The position numbers and the translations under genes are program-made. The notes beneath the pieces were generated by a model. It had not been told where the DNA came from and did not search any database. It saw only the letters and a program-made list of their open reading frames with translations. DNA of 64,000 nucleotides from CAWDJT01 sp963828705 (GTDB lineage Bacteria; Desulfobacterota; Syntrophobacteria; Syntrophobacterales; Syntrophobacteraceae). The stretch spans positions 1-64,000 of the forward strand of contig CAWHGA010000040.1 of the NCBI GenBank assembly GCA_963828705.1, written 5' to 3'. Positions 25,006-33,378 of the stretch are shown here, one piece after another (the first letter of the stretch is position 1; each line of letters starts with the position of its first letter).

Positions 25006-25716
25006 ATGCTGATCAGATCCCCAAAAACCTTCAATATGGGAATGGTGTTGTTCGTTTCGTTCTTTGGCATCCTGTTTCTGATCTTTTCGCCCATCTTCGG
25101 TGGCAAGAACGGCCTGGATTTCGCTGACAACCTCTTCAACAAGCTCTCCAAGGGTTCTTCATACTTCATCCCCAAGGTTCAGAAGAACGCGGAGAAGTAT
25201 GTGGGGAAGCCCTTCAGCCTGACGGTCAAGATGGATAAGGCCGAACAGGTGGAACGCACCGTTAAGCTGCTCTTGGCGGCGGGCGCTCAGGTTGGCAACA
25301 AGGGTGCGGAAATCAACATCAGCGGTGATTTGGGCCAGCTTATGGGGCGCGTTCTCAAGGATGCCGACGCCATGTATCACAACAAGGGCAGTGAAGTCGC
25401 CTCTGCCTATGGGATGGATGAAAAGGAAGTGATGCGCCTCTGGTGGAGCGTTCTTAGCAAGGCCGACAAGGAATTGAAGAAGGACAAGAAAATCGCAGAA
25501 GCGAGTCTCGTTTCCGAAGTGAACAAAAAGGCCGTGGAACCTGGGTACAACTTCTACCAGATCGAGGCGCAGAAGGTGACCGAAAAGGCTGGAGTCATGA
25601 CTGCGCTGCTGGTTTTTTACGTGATCTACACGATGTGGTGGGGTTATGCAATCTTCTACCTGTTTGACGGGATCGGTCTGAGTATGAAGAAGGCCAAGGT
25701 GAAAAAGGAAGTCTGA
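25006..25716 (+). CDS. Two-helix membrane protein of unknown function, TauE partner
   Basis: The 236-residue protein has one helix near residues 12-30 ('GMVLFVSFFGILFLIFSPIF'), a lysine-rich, mostly helical periplasmic domain (about 45-195) and a second helix near 200-222 ('ALLVFYVIYTMWWGYAIFYL'). I recognise no enzyme motif. GAGGAGGAATAGTG precedes the ATG at 25006; a GTG at 25003 overlapping the TauE stop is an alternative start. The tight coupling suggests a subunit or regulator of the permease. I recall similar proteins next to TauE in other sulfate reducers. Confidence 0.75.
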   Translation: MLIRSPKTFNMGMVLFVSFFGILFLIFSPIFGGKNGLDFADNLFNKLSKGSSYFIPKVQKNAEKYVGKPFSLTVKMDKAEQVERTVKLLLAAGAQVGNKGAEINISGDLGQLMGRVLKDADAMYHNKGSEVASAYGMDEKEVMRLWWSVLSKADKELKKDKKIAEASLVSEVNKKAVEPGYNFYQIEAQKVTEKAGVMTALLVFYVIYTMWWGYAIFYLFDGIGLSMKKAKVKKEV

Positions 25717-25756
25717 GCTGGTGCTTAACTGCAGCAGTCTTTGACACAAGCAACGC

Positions 25757-25835
25757 CGTCACCCCGGCGGAAGCCGGGGTCCAGTCCCGCCTGGCTGGGA
25801 TTGTTGATTGGATTCCGGCTTCCTCCGGAATGACG
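25757..25835 (+). repeat. Dispersed palindromic repeat (copy 2)
   Basis: CGTCACCCCGGCGGAAGCCG and GGCTTCCTCCGGAATGACG bound an imperfect 79-bp palindrome of the same family as at 23391. It lies between the TauE partner gene and the stress protein gene. Confidence 0.75.
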
Positions 25836-25891
25836 ATAGAGTCCTCGATAACCGGGCAAATAGGTTCTCAATCAAGCACTAGGAGGGGCAG

Positions 25892-26347
25892 ATGAAGGTA
25901 TTGGTGCCTGTAGATGGTTCGAAGCATTCCTATGAAGCACTGAAGACCGCGATGGAATTGGTGGAGTTGAAGCAAGCCTTGATTTCTGTCATCAATGTGG
26001 TGCCTTCCATTAGTGGTATGGAAGATCACGAGATTTCTCCTGCCAAACGCGAACGTCATGCGGACAGCATGGCCCGATATGCCGACGAAGTGATGCAGCG
26101 AGTGGAATCGCTACTGACAGAGGCGAAGATCAAGCCAGTCTGCATGCGTGCCATCATTGCCGGGACCTCAGTGCCGGAGACCATCATTGATTTTGCCGAG
26201 AGAGAGAAGATCGAGCTGATTGTCATGGGGAGTAGGGGTATGACGACTTCGACGCGATTTCGCCTTGGCAGTGTTGCCTCGCAGGTGGTCAAGTACAGTC
26301 CCTGTTCGGTCTATGTGGTTAAACTGGCAGCGACCCAAGGCGACTAG
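25892..26347 (+). CDS. Universal stress protein (UspA family)
   Basis: The 151-residue Usp domain begins MKVLVPVDGSKHSYEALK and has the nucleotide-binding loop 'VMGSRGMTTSTRFRLGSVA' and 'YSPCSVYVVK' near the end. CTAGGAGGGGCAG precedes the ATG. It follows the second TauE module, as the stress protein at 12163 precedes the first, so each exporter locus carries its own Usp. Confidence 0.92.
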   Translation: MKVLVPVDGSKHSYEALKTAMELVELKQALISVINVVPSISGMEDHEISPAKRERHADSMARYADEVMQRVESLLTEAKIKPVCMRAIIAGTSVPETIIDFAEREKIELIVMGSRGMTTSTRFRLGSVASQVVKYSPCSVYVVKLAATQGD

Positions 26348-26365
26348 GTACAGTTCCACAAAATT

Positions 26366-26511
26366 TAGGGCTTGTCCGTAAATAAGATTCCCCCCTTTTG
26401 TAAAGAGGGGCTGGGGGGATTTCTTGGTAGTCGCTAAGGTCAAATCCCCCTAAAATCCCCCTTTGCTAAAGGGGGACTTCGCCCGCGACTTATTTGCGGA
26501 TAGGTCCTTAG
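26366..26511. repeat. MITE-like element with terminal inverted repeats (second family)
   Basis: The ends GGGCTTGTCCGTAAATAAG and CTTATTTGCGGATAGGTCC are imperfect inverted repeats. The interior has nested C/G-rich arms (CCCCCCTTTTGTAAAGAGGGG and AATCCCCCTTTGCTAAAGGG-type). It is non-coding and about 146 bp long. No second copy is seen in the window. Confidence 0.6.
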
Positions 26512-26530
26512 TATCCGAAAATCCAGCGTT

Positions 26531-26603
26531 CGTCATTCCGGCGGAGGCGGGAATCCAGGTGTTGTTAAGGTTCACTGGACCCCCGCCTTCGCGGCGGTGA
26601 CAC
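26531..26603 (+). repeat. Dispersed palindromic repeat (copy 3)
   Basis: CGTCATTCCGGCGGAGGCGG and CCCGCCTTCGCGGCGGTGAC form an imperfect 73-bp palindrome of the family described at 23391. Confidence 0.7.
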
Positions 26604-26906
26604 ACTATACCCATGGGGGCTACTTTTACGGAGTACTAGCTATTGTTCTTTTGCCACTGCTCCTGACTCCTTACTCCTAAACCCTTTGTTCTCGTGCAGG
26701 CGAGGGTTGTCCATGGGCGATGTCCGAGTACCCAGGAGGACGCTTCCTGCCCGTAGCACTCTGGACGGTGGGGAGGTGGCCCAGCATTCCCATTACCACA
26801 TGTTCAATCCGATGATGTCCAGATTCGTTTGATACTTTCGCGGCGATCCCCGCCGGCCGGATGCGGATAGGGTCCCCCGGGGAACCCGCCGCAGTGGAAA
26901 AGCGCC

Positions 26907-27296
26907 ATGAACGATGGGTTGAAAATCCTGATCGCCGACCGTAACCGCCATGTTCGCGAATTTCTGCAACGTGAACTGCAGAAGGAAGGCTATGGTGTGC
27001 AGGTGGCGCGCGATGGTCGCGAGGTGCTGCTCAATCTCGGCAGCGATCGACCACCCAACCTCCTCATCCTGGATTTGGATATCCCGTCTGATGGTGGCCT
27101 TTCCCTGTTGAAGCTGATCCGCAGGCATTATCCAGGACTTCCAGTGGTGATCCATACTTTGCTCACTGAGTTTGCCGGCCATCCCGGCCTGGAAGGGACT
27201 GCGGCCTTTGTTGAAAAGAGCGGCAATACCGATGTCTTGCGGCGTGCCGTCCAAGAGGTGCTGGGGGGGGTTGAGCAGGAGCGCAACCATGGGTAA
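26907..27296 (+). CDS. Orphan single-domain response regulator
   Basis: This 129-residue receiver has 'ILIADRNRHVREFL' where the acidic pair is normally 'DD' (here D and N/R), the acceptor aspartate in 'LLILDLDIPSDGG' and 'AFVEKSGNTD' near the end. The altered acidic pocket may make phosphorylation weak. No output domain is present. It lies alone between repeats, upstream of a PEP-synthase-like gene. Confidence 0.75.
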   Translation: MNDGLKILIADRNRHVREFLQRELQKEGYGVQVARDGREVLLNLGSDRPPNLLILDLDIPSDGGLSLLKLIRRHYPGLPVVIHTLLTEFAGHPGLEGTAAFVEKSGNTDVLRRAVQEVLGGVEQERNHG

Positions 27297-27626
27297 ACCT
27301 CTTGCCTCCGGCACCCCGCAGCTCAAAGCTATCTTTTCATGGGGATAGGGACTTTCGCTCGAATGTACTATAGACTTCAAGAAAAAGATCTTGGGGTTGT
27401 GGTGCCCTTCATCGTCATTCCCGCATGGTTCTGGCGGGAATCCAGGAAGGGAAGCTGGGCTGGACCCCCGCCAAGAACATGCGGGAGTGACGTAAGTTGC
27501 CCCAAAATCATTTTCTCAATAGCTCGAGATGACAAATCGATGGACCGCCCCAGTTGATGGAGTGATCACCTTGATGAACCGATCCACTTGATGCCAGGTC
27601 TGCCTGGGTGAGGATGTCAGCACAGT
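27297..27626. other. Intergenic region with dispersed repeat
   Basis: Apart from the repeat at 27413-27492 I see nothing convincing. An open frame at 27339-27557 runs through the repeat and is not supported. Confidence 0.5.
27413..27492 (+). repeat. Dispersed palindromic repeat (copy 4)
   Basis: CGTCATTCCCGCATGGTTCT and CCAAGAACATGCGGGAGTGA are the inverted arms of an 80-bp member of the family at 23391. The arms have diverged together, preserving base-pairing. Confidence 0.65.
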
Positions 27627-30281
27627 ATGCTACGGATCCTTGAGGCTATCAAAAATCTGATTCCGGGTCGACGTCCGGCCAAACTTGATATTGCCGATGC
27701 TGAGGAACTGCGCAATACGTTCAAGGCCCGCTACCACAACTTCAAACTGTTACTCAATGCCAACAACAAGGCTTTGGAGGTCATGACCGAGATGGAGCAG
27801 GCGTTGCGCGGCAACCGGCCCTTCGGGATGTCCTTTATTCGGGCCAACTGCACCGCGGTATCGGTCAATGTCTTCCGCATCGTCAAGAATCTGGATCAGT
27901 TGGCGCCTGCTAAGTACGAAGACTTGTATGAGCGATTCAAGGCCATCCAAGACCAGACCAATCAGATACTGGTGCAAAAGAAGCTGACTCACGGCGATCG
28001 TTTGGTGATTCCGTTTACCGAGGTTGACAAGGAGATGGCCGATCAGGTGGGCAGCAAAATGGCCAATATCGGTGAGGTCCAAAACCACCTGCGTCTTCCG
28101 GTGCCCACAGGGTTTGTGGTCAGTTCCCTGGGTTATGAACGCTTCATGGAACGCAATGATCTTCAAGCGGAAATTGACCGACGGTTGCAATCGTCCGAGG
28201 GGGAAAAACTCGATGAACTCTATGCCTTGAGCGCCGACCTGCAGCAGCTGATCATCCGTTCCCCGGTTCCTGAAGAACTGGCCAGCGCCATCATGGACAG
28301 CTACCGAGAGGTGGCGGTCGAGGCTGGTGAGGGCGTCAAGGTCTCACTACGCAGCAGCGCCCTGGGAGAGGATGCCGCCGGGACGACCTTTGCCGGCCAG
28401 TATCGTTCCGAACTCAACGTCAGTGAGGACAACGTTCTCCAGGCCTACAAGGAAGTGATCGCCAGCAAGTACAGCTTGCAGGCCATCTCCTACCGGCAGA
28501 CCCGCGGTATCCGTGATGAGGATGTCGCCATGTGTGTCGGATGTATGGCCATGGTGCAGGCGGTGTCGGGAGGTGTTCTTTACAGTCGCAATCCACTCAA
28601 CATTCGTGACCATTCCATCTTCATCAATTCGGTTTGGGGTTTACCCAAATCCGTGGTGGACGGTAGTGTGGCCTGCGACCTGTTTGTGGTTTCACGCGAC
28701 GATCCGCCGGTCATTCTGAAGCGGGATGTCCAGCTCAAGGAACACAAATTCGTCTGTTATCCTGATGAAGGTGTGTGCCGCCTGGATCTGACCGGGGAGA
28801 CCCGGCCGTCGCCTTCCCTTGACGACAACCAAATCCGCGAATTGGTGCGCATCGCCCTTCTTATAGAAGAACACTACGGGGTGCCCCAGGACATTGAATG
28901 GGCCGTGGGGCCTGAAGGTACCATCTATGTGCTCCAATGCCGCCCGCTGCAACAGTCGGAGTCCGGCAACGAGCGGCTTCGTATGGCTGGAGCCGCCACC
29001 ACGGCGGTCCCCGCCCTGCTCGCCGGCGGCATCACGGCCAGCCCCGGGGTGGCCTGTGGCCCGATTTTTTGGGTGCGTAAGGACAGTGATGCGCTCCGCT
29101 TTCCTCCCGGGGCGGTACTGGTCGTGGCGCAGGCTCTGCCGCGCTGGGCGGCGCTGCTCAGCCGGGCCGCAGCGGTGGTGACCGAACAGGGGAGCGTGGC
29201 CGGCCATCTGGCCAATGTCGCTCGTGAATTCAATGTGCCGGCGATTTTTAATCTTCAGAATATGCCGGAACATTTGCATCATGGTCAAGTGGTCACAGTG
29301 GATGCGGATGGCCTCAGCATTTATCCCGACCGGGTGGAATCCTTGCTGGCTATCACTGAAGTCAAGAAGAACCTGATGGCAGGCAGCCCGGTCTATGATC
29401 TGCTGGAGGAAGTGGTTCAGCATGTGGTGCCACTACATCTGCTTGATCCCGATTCGCCCGATTTCAGGCCGAAAAACTGCCGTACTTTCCATGATATCAC
29501 CCGATTCTGTCACGAAAAGGCGGTCAAAGAGATGTTCAACTTCGGCAAGGAGCATCATTTCTCTGAGAAAGCCAGCAAGCAGTTGATGATCGAGGGGAAT
29601 GTGCGCATGCAGTGGTGGTTCATCAACCTTGACGACGGTTTTAGGGAAGATGTGGACGGCAAATACGTGCATTTGGACAATATCGTTTCGCTCCCGGTCC
29701 TGGCATTGTGGGAAGGGATCATAGCGGTTCCGTGGGAAGGCCCGCCGGCCATGGATACCCGCGGGTTCATGTCGGTGCTTATGGAAGCCAGTGCCAATCC
29801 AGCCCTTGATCCTTCCATGCCGTCGCATTACGTGAATCGCAACTACTTTATGATTTCCAAAAACTTCTGTAGCCTCAACTCTCGTTTCGGGTTTCATTTC
29901 CTCACGGTCGAAACCCTGATAGGGGAGCGTCCCAGTGAAAATTACATCAGTTTTCAATTCAAAGGGGGTGCTGCCGACTACCCCAGGCGGGTGAGACGGG
30001 CCGGTTTTGTTGGCGGCATTCTCGAAGAGTACGGATTCCGGGCTGAGGTTAAGGAAGACGCCGTGTTTGCGCGCATGGAGGGCTACGACGAAGAGTTCAT
30101 GATGGATCGACTCAAAGTGTTGGGTTACCTGCTCATGCACACCCGACAATTGGATATGATTATGGCCAATGAAGCTTCGCTGCAAATAACCCGAGACAAG
30201 ATCCTTAATGACCTGCATACCATCGTGAATGTCCCCCATGATGTCAGCAGCGGTGAAGACCGGCCTCGCCTCATGCATTGA
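27627..30281 (+). CDS. PEP-synthase-like (PEP/pyruvate-binding) protein B
   Basis: This intact 884-residue protein has an N-terminal helical region, a PPDK_N-type domain ('VGSKMANIGEVQNHLRLPVP', 'SLRSSALGEDAAGTTFAGQY', 'GVPQDIEWAVGPEG') and a swivelling domain with a putative phosphohistidine in 'TEQGSVAGHLANVAREF' (near residue 525). The C-terminal region of about 300 residues is specific to this family and is not the PEP-binding barrel of PEP synthase. It may transfer phosphate from ATP to an unknown acceptor, or act as a regulator (inference). It is a paralog of the gene at 16280-18877 and serves as the guide for that gene's frame repair. Confidence 0.85.
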   Translation: MLRILEAIKNLIPGRRPAKLDIADAEELRNTFKARYHNFKLLLNANNKALEVMTEMEQALRGNRPFGMSFIRANCTAVSVNVFRIVKNLDQLAPAKYEDLYERFKAIQDQTNQILVQKKLTHGDRLVIPFTEVDKEMADQVGSKMANIGEVQNHLRLPVPTGFVVSSLGYERFMERNDLQAEIDRRLQSSEGEKLDELYALSADLQQLIIRSPVPEELASAIMDSYREVAVEAGEGVKVSLRSSALGEDAAGTTFAGQYRSELNVSEDNVLQAYKEVIASKYSLQAISYRQTRGIRDEDVAMCVGCMAMVQAVSGGVLYSRNPLNIRDHSIFINSVWGLPKSVVDGSVACDLFVVSRDDPPVILKRDVQLKEHKFVCYPDEGVCRLDLTGETRPSPSLDDNQIRELVRIALLIEEHYGVPQDIEWAVGPEGTIYVLQCRPLQQSESGNERLRMAGAATTAVPALLAGGITASPGVACGPIFWVRKDSDALRFPPGAVLVVAQALPRWAALLSRAAAVVTEQGSVAGHLANVAREFNVPAIFNLQNMPEHLHHGQVVTVDADGLSIYPDRVESLLAITEVKKNLMAGSPVYDLLEEVVQHVVPLHLLDPDSPDFRPKNCRTFHDITRFCHEKAVKEMFNFGKEHHFSEKASKQLMIEGNVRMQWWFINLDDGFREDVDGKYVHLDNIVSLPVLALWEGIIAVPWEGPPAMDTRGFMSVLMEASANPALDPSMPSHYVNRNYFMISKNFCSLNSRFGFHFLTVETLIGERPSENYISFQFKGGAADYPRRVRRAGFVGGILEEYGFRAEVKEDAVFARMEGYDEEFMMDRLKVLGYLLMHTRQLDMIMANEASLQITRDKILNDLHTIVNVPHDVSSGEDRPRLMH

Positions 30282-30424
30282 ATAGGGCTAACCGTTCTGC
30301 ATCGGGCGTGAGCTGATTGCTGCGGCGTTGATGTCGGCCCCGCCCATTTTGCTCTTGACTCGGGACCGGTTTTTGGTGGGATATAGGAGGTGGACTTTCA
30401 TACTTCAGGTTGCGATTGGTTGCT

Positions 30425-31675
30425 ATGCTTATCAACAGGCGTTACATCTCAGTGCAGTTCAATGAGGCCGAATTGCGGGCTCGCAACCGAGCTTTGTCGG
30501 TGCTGTTGGATATCGGCAATTTCCTGGCAGGTTCCCAACGACTGAATGAAGTCCTGGACGGGGCGCTCGGTAAAGTGATGGAGCATTTCGATTTGGATGC
30601 CGGGCGCATCTACCTCATGGACGAAGACGGAGAATCACTGACTTTGGCGGCCCATCGAGGTGTCGAGGTGAGCGGCCTGGAGCGGATTCATATTTCCGAG
30701 GGTTTCACTGGAAAGGCGGCCCATACCCGTTCGTTTATTCTTCAGGACGCATCGGAACTCGAAGATCCGGTGCGGGCTGCGATGCTGTTGAGCAAAGGAC
30801 TCAGGGTTATCATCTGTGTGCCGCTCATAGCCATGCAGTCGGTGGTCGGGGTGCTCAATCTGGCGGCTAGTCGCCCCATCGAATTGGACCAGGGGGAGAT
30901 CGACCTGTTTGCGGTGATCGGCAACCAGATTGCCATTGCCATCCTGAACGCCAGACTTTATGAGACTCTGGAAGACAAGATCAAGGAATTGGCGGCCAAG
31001 AACGATACCATCAAGTTCTTTGTCTATTCAGCGCTCCACGACTTGAAGAGTCCTCTGATCGGCATCCATGGTTTGAGCCGGCGGCTGCACCAGCAGTACC
31101 GCGGACTTCTGGATGAGCGAGGGCAGAGTTATTGTGATCAGATCCTCAAGGCGGCGGGACACATGGAAGCCTTGGTGGAGCGTATCAATGCCTATATCAC
31201 GGCCAAAGAGACCCCGCTCCGTCTGGAACCCGTGGACATGGGTGAGATCTTTGCAACCATCCACAACGAACTGGCGGGGGTGTTGACCGAGCGCGGCATC
31301 ACCTGGACGGTGCCGCTGGCGCTCCCGGTAATCCGGGCTGACAGACTCTCCATGACGCGGGTATTCCGCAACCTGGTGGATAACGCCCTCAAGTATGGCG
31401 GCTCTGAATTCCGTGAGATTGGGATTGCCTACCGTGATGACGAATCGCACCATATTTTTTCGGTGAGTGACGATGGTGTCGGAATCAAAGCCCAGGATCA
31501 GGAAAAAATTTTTGCGGCCTTCCAGCGTCAGGATAGCTCCCGTGGGGTCGAGGGCAGCGGTTTAGGGTTGGCCATCATTCGGGTCATTGCTGAACGACAT
31601 AAAGGGAGGGTGATGGTGGAAAGCGCCGTCCCGAAAGGCGTAACCTTCCATGTTTTTATTGCCAAGGATCTGTAA
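30425..31675 (+). CDS. GAF-domain sensor histidine kinase (soluble)
   Basis: The 416-residue kinase has no membrane helix. A GAF domain spans about residues 25-180 ('GRIYLMDEDGESLTLAAHRG'), followed by a short coiled coil. HisKA has the histidine in 'ALHDLKSPLIGIHG', and HATPase has 'NLVDNALKYGG', 'DDGVGI' and 'GSGLGLAIIR'. It should sense an intracellular signal through GAF. The start is uncertain: ATG at 30425 has no strong site, a TTG at 30410 is in frame, and a GGAGG lies at 30387. It follows the PEP-synthase-like gene by about 140 bases; no receiver is adjacent. Confidence 0.85.
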   Translation: MLINRRYISVQFNEAELRARNRALSVLLDIGNFLAGSQRLNEVLDGALGKVMEHFDLDAGRIYLMDEDGESLTLAAHRGVEVSGLERIHISEGFTGKAAHTRSFILQDASELEDPVRAAMLLSKGLRVIICVPLIAMQSVVGVLNLAASRPIELDQGEIDLFAVIGNQIAIAILNARLYETLEDKIKELAAKNDTIKFFVYSALHDLKSPLIGIHGLSRRLHQQYRGLLDERGQSYCDQILKAAGHMEALVERINAYITAKETPLRLEPVDMGEIFATIHNELAGVLTERGITWTVPLALPVIRADRLSMTRVFRNLVDNALKYGGSEFREIGIAYRDDESHHIFSVSDDGVGIKAQDQEKIFAAFQRQDSSRGVEGSGLGLAIIRVIAERHKGRVMVESAVPKGVTFHVFIAKDL

Positions 31676-31863
31676 CCTCATGCCGGTCTGCCTGCCCTTG
31701 GGATTCCAGTCACAGGTTCTGGGGTTCACGCTCAAAGCTTTATGTTTCAGGATGCAAGCCGAACGCCGTCCTTGTTCCGACCTCATGTTCTCACCTTTGG
31801 TGTCGCTCTCGCGCTTAAGCCCACATGCCCTCACGCCCTCAAGCCCTGACGCGGAGTGTGTCC

Positions 31864-33378
31864 GTGGCTAATAAAGTGGCTTTTGTTGTTGGCGGGACCC
31901 ACAGCGGTTGCGGCAAGACTACCGTGGCGTTGGCCCTGATGGCAGCCTTTCAAGCCCGTGGACAGAAAGTCCAACCCTTCAAGATCGGTCCTGATTTCAT
32001 CGATCCCGGCTTCCACACCCGCCTCACCGGAATCACTTCCCGTAATCTGGACGGTTGGATGCTCAGCCGCGAGTACAATATTGGCCGATTTCGCCAGTGT
32101 TTGCAGAACGCGGAGGCTGCTATCGTCGAAGGGGTTATGGGACTCTACGATGGCTACGACGGCGTCAGCGAAGCCGGCAGCAGCGCGGAAATGGCCAAGT
32201 GGCTCGGGATTCCCGTGATCCTGGTGGTGGATGCCAGGAGTATGGCGCGCAGTGCGGCAGCGCTGGTGTACGGCTACAGCCGCTTCGATCCCGCATTACG
32301 GGTGGCAGGGGTGATCTTCAACCGCATCGGCAGCTCAGGGCATTTACAGTACTTGCACAGTGCCATGGCGACGAACTTGCCGGAGGTGGCGGTGTTGGGC
32401 GGCATACCGCGGGACCAGGAGGTCTTCTTGCCGGAGCGCCACCTGGGACTGGTGATGGCTGATGAACTGGCACTGGATGGCGACTGGGTGGCGCGTCTCT
32501 GCGCCTTGGCCGAGCAACATATCGACTTGGACCGATTGAGTGAACTGACGACCTGGCGTGAGACCAACCAAACCGGCGAGGTGTTGCTTTCCTTGGACGA
32601 ACAAGGGGCGACTCATGTTCAACAGGGAGGAGCCGAACACGCTGGTCTTGCCCCTCATTGGGGAAGGCCGGGTGGAGGTGGCCCTCCAGGCAACAACATC
32701 ACCCTGGCCGTCGCCCGTGATGCCGCCTTCTGCTTCTACTACGCGGACAACCTGGACGCACTCCGGGATGCCGGCGCCACCTTGGAGTTCTTTTCGCCGC
32801 TAGCCGGGGAGTCACTCCCGCCGGGTGCGGCCGGTCTTTATCTGGGAGGTGGTTACCCCGAGCTGCACGTGGGCCGGCTGGCGACTCAGCAGGGTTTCTT
32901 CGCCGATCTGCGGCGGCTGGTGGGAAGTGGCATGCCGATCTATGCCGAATGCGGGGGATTGATGGTGCTCAGCCGTTTTATTATTACCAACGATGGTGAA
33001 CAATTCCCGATGGCCGGGCTGCTTCCATTCGGTACGCGCATGCTGAAGCGGCGCAAGGCTTTGGGCTATACCGAAGCGGTGGTGCGGAAAGCCTGCTTGC
33101 TGGGCTCTCCGGGCACCCGACTGCGCGGGCATGAGTTCCATTATTCAGAAATCATCGGATCGCTCGACGAAGAGTCCATCGTCTGCGCCTACGAACTTCA
33201 GGGCCGCCATGGTGGCCCCCGCGTCCTAGAGGGTTTTCAGCTCGGATCGGTGCTGGCCAGCTATGTTCATGTCCATTTCGGCAGTGCGCCCGAAGCTGCG
33301 GCCCATCTGGTAGCGGAATGCCGGCGCTACCGGGAAAGTCTGAACCAACAGGGAGGAAGCGGTGATAAGACGAGCTAA
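31864..33378 (+). CDS. cbiA: Cobyrinate a,c-diamide synthase
   Basis: CbiA (CobB) amidates the a and c side chains of cobyrinate using glutamine and ATP. The protein has the N-terminal P-loop 'GGTHSGCGKTTVA', 'KIGPDFIDPGFH', and a C-terminal class I glutaminase domain with 'YAECGGLMVLSRF'. Near 32620-32690 a glycine-rich 'HWGRPGGGGPPGN' linker joins the halves. GGAG at 31852 fits the GTG start at 31864; an upstream ATG at 31825 has no such site. The stop overlaps the cbiP start by 17 bases. It is first in a six-gene anaerobic cobalamin operon. Confidence 0.92.
   Translation: MANKVAFVVGGTHSGCGKTTVALALMAAFQARGQKVQPFKIGPDFIDPGFHTRLTGITSRNLDGWMLSREYNIGRFRQCLQNAEAAIVEGVMGLYDGYDGVSEAGSSAEMAKWLGIPVILVVDARSMARSAAALVYGYSRFDPALRVAGVIFNRIGSSGHLQYLHSAMATNLPEVAVLGGIPRDQEVFLPERHLGLVMADELALDGDWVARLCALAEQHIDLDRLSELTTWRETNQTGEVLLSLDEQGATHVQQGGAEHAGLAPHWGRPGGGGPPGNNITLAVARDAAFCFYYADNLDALRDAGATLEFFSPLAGESLPPGAAGLYLGGGYPELHVGRLATQQGFFADLRRLVGSGMPIYAECGGLMVLSRFIITNDGEQFPMAGLLPFGTRMLKRRKALGYTEAVVRKACLLGSPGTRLRGHEFHYSEIIGSLDEESIVCAYELQGRHGGPRVLEGFQLGSVLASYVHVHFGSAPEAAAHLVAECRRYRESLNQQGGSGDKTS

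Larger units (their letters stand above)
26348..26906. other. Intergenic region with two palindromic repeats
   Basis: The region holds the inverted-repeat element at 26366-26511 and the dispersed repeat at 26531-26603. I see no gene or clear promoter in the remainder. Confidence 0.55.

Noticed and set aside
23391..27492. CRISPR array
   Set aside because: The repeats are imperfect palindromes, irregularly spaced by hundreds to thousands of bases and without uniform spacers.
27339..27557. Plus-strand open frame of 72 codons
   Set aside because: Runs through dispersed repeat copy 4 and has no supporting feature.
31676..31863. Cobalamin riboswitch before the cbi operon
   Set aside because: I could not find the B12-box or the usual flanking structure in the 190 bases before cbiA.
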